Assembly (NCBI GenBank): GCA_003165095.1
Contig: PLSH01000093.1
Coordinates: 1 to 6,830 of the forward strand
Reading direction: 5' to 3'
From: Acidobacteriaceae bacterium
Lineage (GTDB): Bacteria; Acidobacteriota; Terriglobia; Terriglobales; Acidobacteriaceae
Length of the DNA stretch: 6,830 nucleotides
The position numbers were made by a program, and so were the translations under genes. Shown here one piece after another: positions 4,875 through 6,830 of this stretch; position 1 is the stretch's first letter, and every line of letters starts with the position of its first letter. Under the pieces are notes generated by a model. It saw nothing but the letters and a program-made list of their open reading frames with translations, made no database searches and had not been told where the DNA came from.

Positions 4875-6044
4875 CTAAGTTGTAGCGTCCCGAGCCTCAC
4901 CCAATATCAGCTTCAGCGTGATCTGCTTTCTTCCCCGCAGAAATGTCACGCTCACCGTGTCGCCGGCCTGGTGCTTGTCCATGATCGCGCTGATGTCCTG
5001 CGGATCGGTAACCGGCTGACCGTCGATAGCCACAATCAAATCCCCGCCCAGCATGATCGGCGTATTGCCCACATACGCCTGCTCGTTGCCGCCGTGCAGG
5101 CCCGCGCGCTCCGCCGCTCCGCCGGGAATCACCCGCTGAATCAGCACACCGTAATCGGCCGAAAGTCCCATCTGCGAAGCCAGGTCAGGCCCAATCGCAT
5201 ACGAAGTAATTCCCAGCGAAGGCCGCTTCACGCGCCCATAGCGTGTGAGGTCGGCCAGCACCGCCTTGGCCGTGTTGATCGGAATGGCAAACCCGATTCC
5301 CGAACTCTGGTCGGCGCCATTCGACGCGATCATGGTGTTGATCCCGATCACCTCGCCGCGCGAGTTCAGCAGCGGTCCGCCGGAGTTGCCCGGATTGATG
5401 GCCGCATCCGTCTGGATCGCGTCTTCAATCGGCGCGCCGCTCTCGCTGCGGATCGACCGGATCGAGCTGATGATGCCCCGCGTCATGGTTCCGCTCAGCC
5501 CGAAGGGATTGCCGATCGCATACACCTTCTGCCCCACCGCCAGGTTGGCCGAGTCCGCCAGCGTCACCGGCTGCAGGTCAGGCGCGTCGATCTGCAGCAG
5601 CGCCAGGTCGTGAGCCTTGTCCACTCCCACCACCTTGGCCGCGTAACGGCGCTTGTTTGAGAGCATCACTTCGATGCCGCGGTTCGCGCCCTCCACCACG
5701 TGGAAGTTGGTCAGCACGTGGCCGCCCTTGTCCAGAATGAATCCCGATCCCTGGCCCTGCTGCGGCACCGTTCCATAAAAGAAGTTGAACACCAGCGTCG
5801 TCGAAGTGATGTTCACCACCGAGGGCAGCACCCTCTTGTAGATGGCGATATTGTTCTGCTCCTCGGCGTCGTAGCTGGGCGCGGCCTCCGCTTCAGTCAA
5901 GTTCAGCGGCGAACTCGAGCCATCCCCTCCGAACAGCGAGAGGTGGCCCGGTGAGCTTCCGCCAACGCGGGGAGAATAATGCGAGGTGAGGTACCAGAAT
6001 CCACCCACCAGCAAAACGATCAGAATGAACCGGCGCATTTTCAT
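4875..6044 (-). CDS. HtrA/DegP-like membrane-anchored serine protease with one PDZ domain
   Basis: An envelope protease of the S1C family, which degrades or refolds misfolded proteins outside the cytoplasm. Numbering from the ATG at 6044 (389 aa): an N-terminal hydrophobic anchor at about 5-19 after MKMRR; a low-complexity Ser/Gly linker (28-46); a chymotrypsin-like domain with His115 (TNFHVVEG), Asp146 (AHDLALL) and Ser221 (NPGNSGGPL), so the triad is complete; and one PDZ domain (about 274-381) with GVLIQRVIPGGAAERAGL and GGDLIVAIDGQPV. One PDZ and a membrane anchor make it closer to DegS or HhoA/HtrA types than to soluble two-PDZ DegP, so I give no symbol. The ribosome site is poor for the ATG at 6044; an in-frame TTG at 6077 would add 11 residues before the anchor, and ATG 6038 is a third choice. 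It follows coaE by 84 bases on the same strand and may be co-transcribed with it. Confidence 0.93.
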   Translation of the reverse strand: MKMRRFILIVLLVGGFWYLTSHYSPRVGGSSPGHLSLFGGDGSSSPLNLTEAEAAPSYDAEEQNNIAIYKRVLPSVVNITSTTLVFNFFYGTVPQQGQGSGFILDKGGHVLTNFHVVEGANRGIEVMLSNKRRYAAKVVGVDKAHDLALLQIDAPDLQPVTLADSANLAVGQKVYAIGNPFGLSGTMTRGIISSIRSIRSESGAPIEDAIQTDAAINPGNSGGPLLNSRGEVIGINTMIASNGADQSSGIGFAIPINTAKAVLADLTRYGRVKRPSLGITSYAIGPDLASQMGLSADYGVLIQRVIPGGAAERAGLHGGNEQAYVGNTPIMLGGDLIVAIDGQPVTDPQDISAIMDKHQAGDTVSVTFLRGRKQITLKLILGEARDATT

Positions 6045-6128
6045 CGTTTCTGAACCTGAAAGACCTTCCTGATGCAATTACGGCGGCGCTGCGGCAAAGT
6101 TCCAGCGGGAAAGCGCGGCCGCCAGCTC

Positions 6129-6824
6129 TTATTCTAAAGACAAACTTCGCTGAGAATTGTTGCTCTCCGCCTTCAGCCGCTCCCACAGCGCCACCACCTG
6201 CGCCTCCAGCGCGGACCTATCGCCGGAGTTTTCAAGCACATAATCGGCTTCGGCGGCCTTTTCCGCATCCGGAATCTGGTGCGCCAGCCGCACCCGCGCA
6301 TCGGTCTCCGCGGCCTCGCGTCCCACGCTGGATGAGTTGATCCGGGCAACATAGCGCGCAATCTTCAGATCGTCGGGCGCCGTCACCACGATCACCCGGT
6401 CGATGCGCCGCCGCCAGTCCGCCAGCACGCTCTCCGTCTCGCCCCGCGCCTTCGCGTCTCTCACCACCTCGAAGATCAGCGCCGACTCGAGCACCGCCAC
6501 CGCGGCCGGATTGCGCCGGAACACCTCGTCCATCAACCGCTGCTGCTCTTCAATCACCGCCGGATGCACGATCGCATTCAACTCGTTCAGCCGTCCGCCT
6601 TTGAATGCCAGCTCCGCCAGCCGCGCCCGGTCCAGCCGCCCATCCGCGTCCACCACTTCACGGCCAAAGTGCTGCACAATCTCTTCATAGACGCGCTCGC
6701 CGGGCTCCATCAGCGTCCGCCCCAGCGCATCGGCCTCCACAACCTCTGCGCCCAGTTCGCGCAAAAATCCCGCCACGGTGCTCTTGCCGCTGCCCAGCCC
6801 GCCCGTGAGTCCGACTCTAAGCAT
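6129..6824 (-). CDS. coaE: Dephospho-CoA kinase
   Basis: Catalyses the last step of coenzyme A synthesis, ATP-dependent phosphorylation of the 3' hydroxyl of dephospho-CoA, in the cytoplasm. The 231-residue product opens with MLRVGLTGGLGSGKST, whose GGLGSGKS (8-15) is the Walker A loop. Next come VVEADALGRTLMEPG (28-42), the substrate-contacting region usually written IDAD, here EAD; LNAIVHPAV (82-90); ALIFEV (115-120), matching the usual PLLFE; and DRVIVVTAPDDLKIARYVAR (142-161). It is somewhat longer than the common size of about 200 residues: residues 121-140 (RDAKARGETESVLADWRRR) extend the loop after LIFE, and there is a Ser/Asn-rich tail. The ATG at 6824 gives the standard CoaE N-terminus, so the gene is complete; only six bases upstream are visible, too few to judge a ribosome site. 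htrA follows on the same strand. Confidence 0.95.
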   Translation of the reverse strand: MLRVGLTGGLGSGKSTVAGFLRELGAEVVEADALGRTLMEPGERVYEEIVQHFGREVVDADGRLDRARLAELAFKGGRLNELNAIVHPAVIEEQQRLMDEVFRRNPAAVAVLESALIFEVVRDAKARGETESVLADWRRRIDRVIVVTAPDDLKIARYVARINSSSVGREAAETDARVRLAHQIPDAEKAAEADYVLENSGDRSALEAQVVALWERLKAESNNSQRSLSLE

Positions 6825-6830
6825 CGCCTA

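Noticed and set aside
4806..5660. 284-codon plus-strand open frame opposite htrA
   Set aside because: It is Arg/His-rich with no recognisable domain and lies antisense to a complete serine protease with catalytic triad and PDZ domain; high G+C makes such shadow frames common.

Overview
The window reads as a densely coded bacterial chromosome segment of high G+C, made up of housekeeping genes with two small accessory patches. My best guess is an Acidobacteriota (Terriglobia-like) genome. This is an inference from the overall flavour of the HemL, PurM, HtrA-like and CoaE proteins and from REP-like hairpins between genes; no search was run. No tRNA, rRNA, CRISPR array, insertion sequence or origin was seen.

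Left part (1-1745, minus strand). From right to left, an XRE-type regulator gene is followed by three very small genes, each encoding a protein with two membrane segments. The regulator and the first membrane gene share an ATGA stop/start overlap. The last two membrane proteins look like diverged tandem paralogues. A clear sigma70-type promoter (TTGACA, 17 bases, TATTCT) precedes the regulator, and a near-perfect 18-bp palindrome covers its -35 box, which suggests autoregulation. The next gene, hemL (glutamate-1-semialdehyde aminomutase, tetrapyrrole synthesis), runs off the left edge. Its reading frame is interrupted by an in-frame TAG although the homology continues beyond it, so it is either a pseudogene or carries a sequence error.

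Middle (1946-3695, plus strand). purM (GTG start) and purN (TTG start) form a purine biosynthesis pair, divergent from the regulator operon. A 70-base spacer between them carries two near-identical 12-base hairpin-like copies. PurN makes FGAR and PurM acts two steps later to close the imidazole ring.

Right part (3948-6824). A plus-strand gene encodes an unusual protein: a short holin-like membrane segment, then a second hydrophobic segment ending in a lipobox, then an Ala/Gln-rich helical domain. It may be a fusion of two phage-type genes. It converges on an htrA/degP-like membrane-anchored serine protease gene, with a large perfect hairpin lying between the two. Upstream of htrA on the same strand is coaE (dephospho-CoA kinase), whose start codon lies at the right edge.
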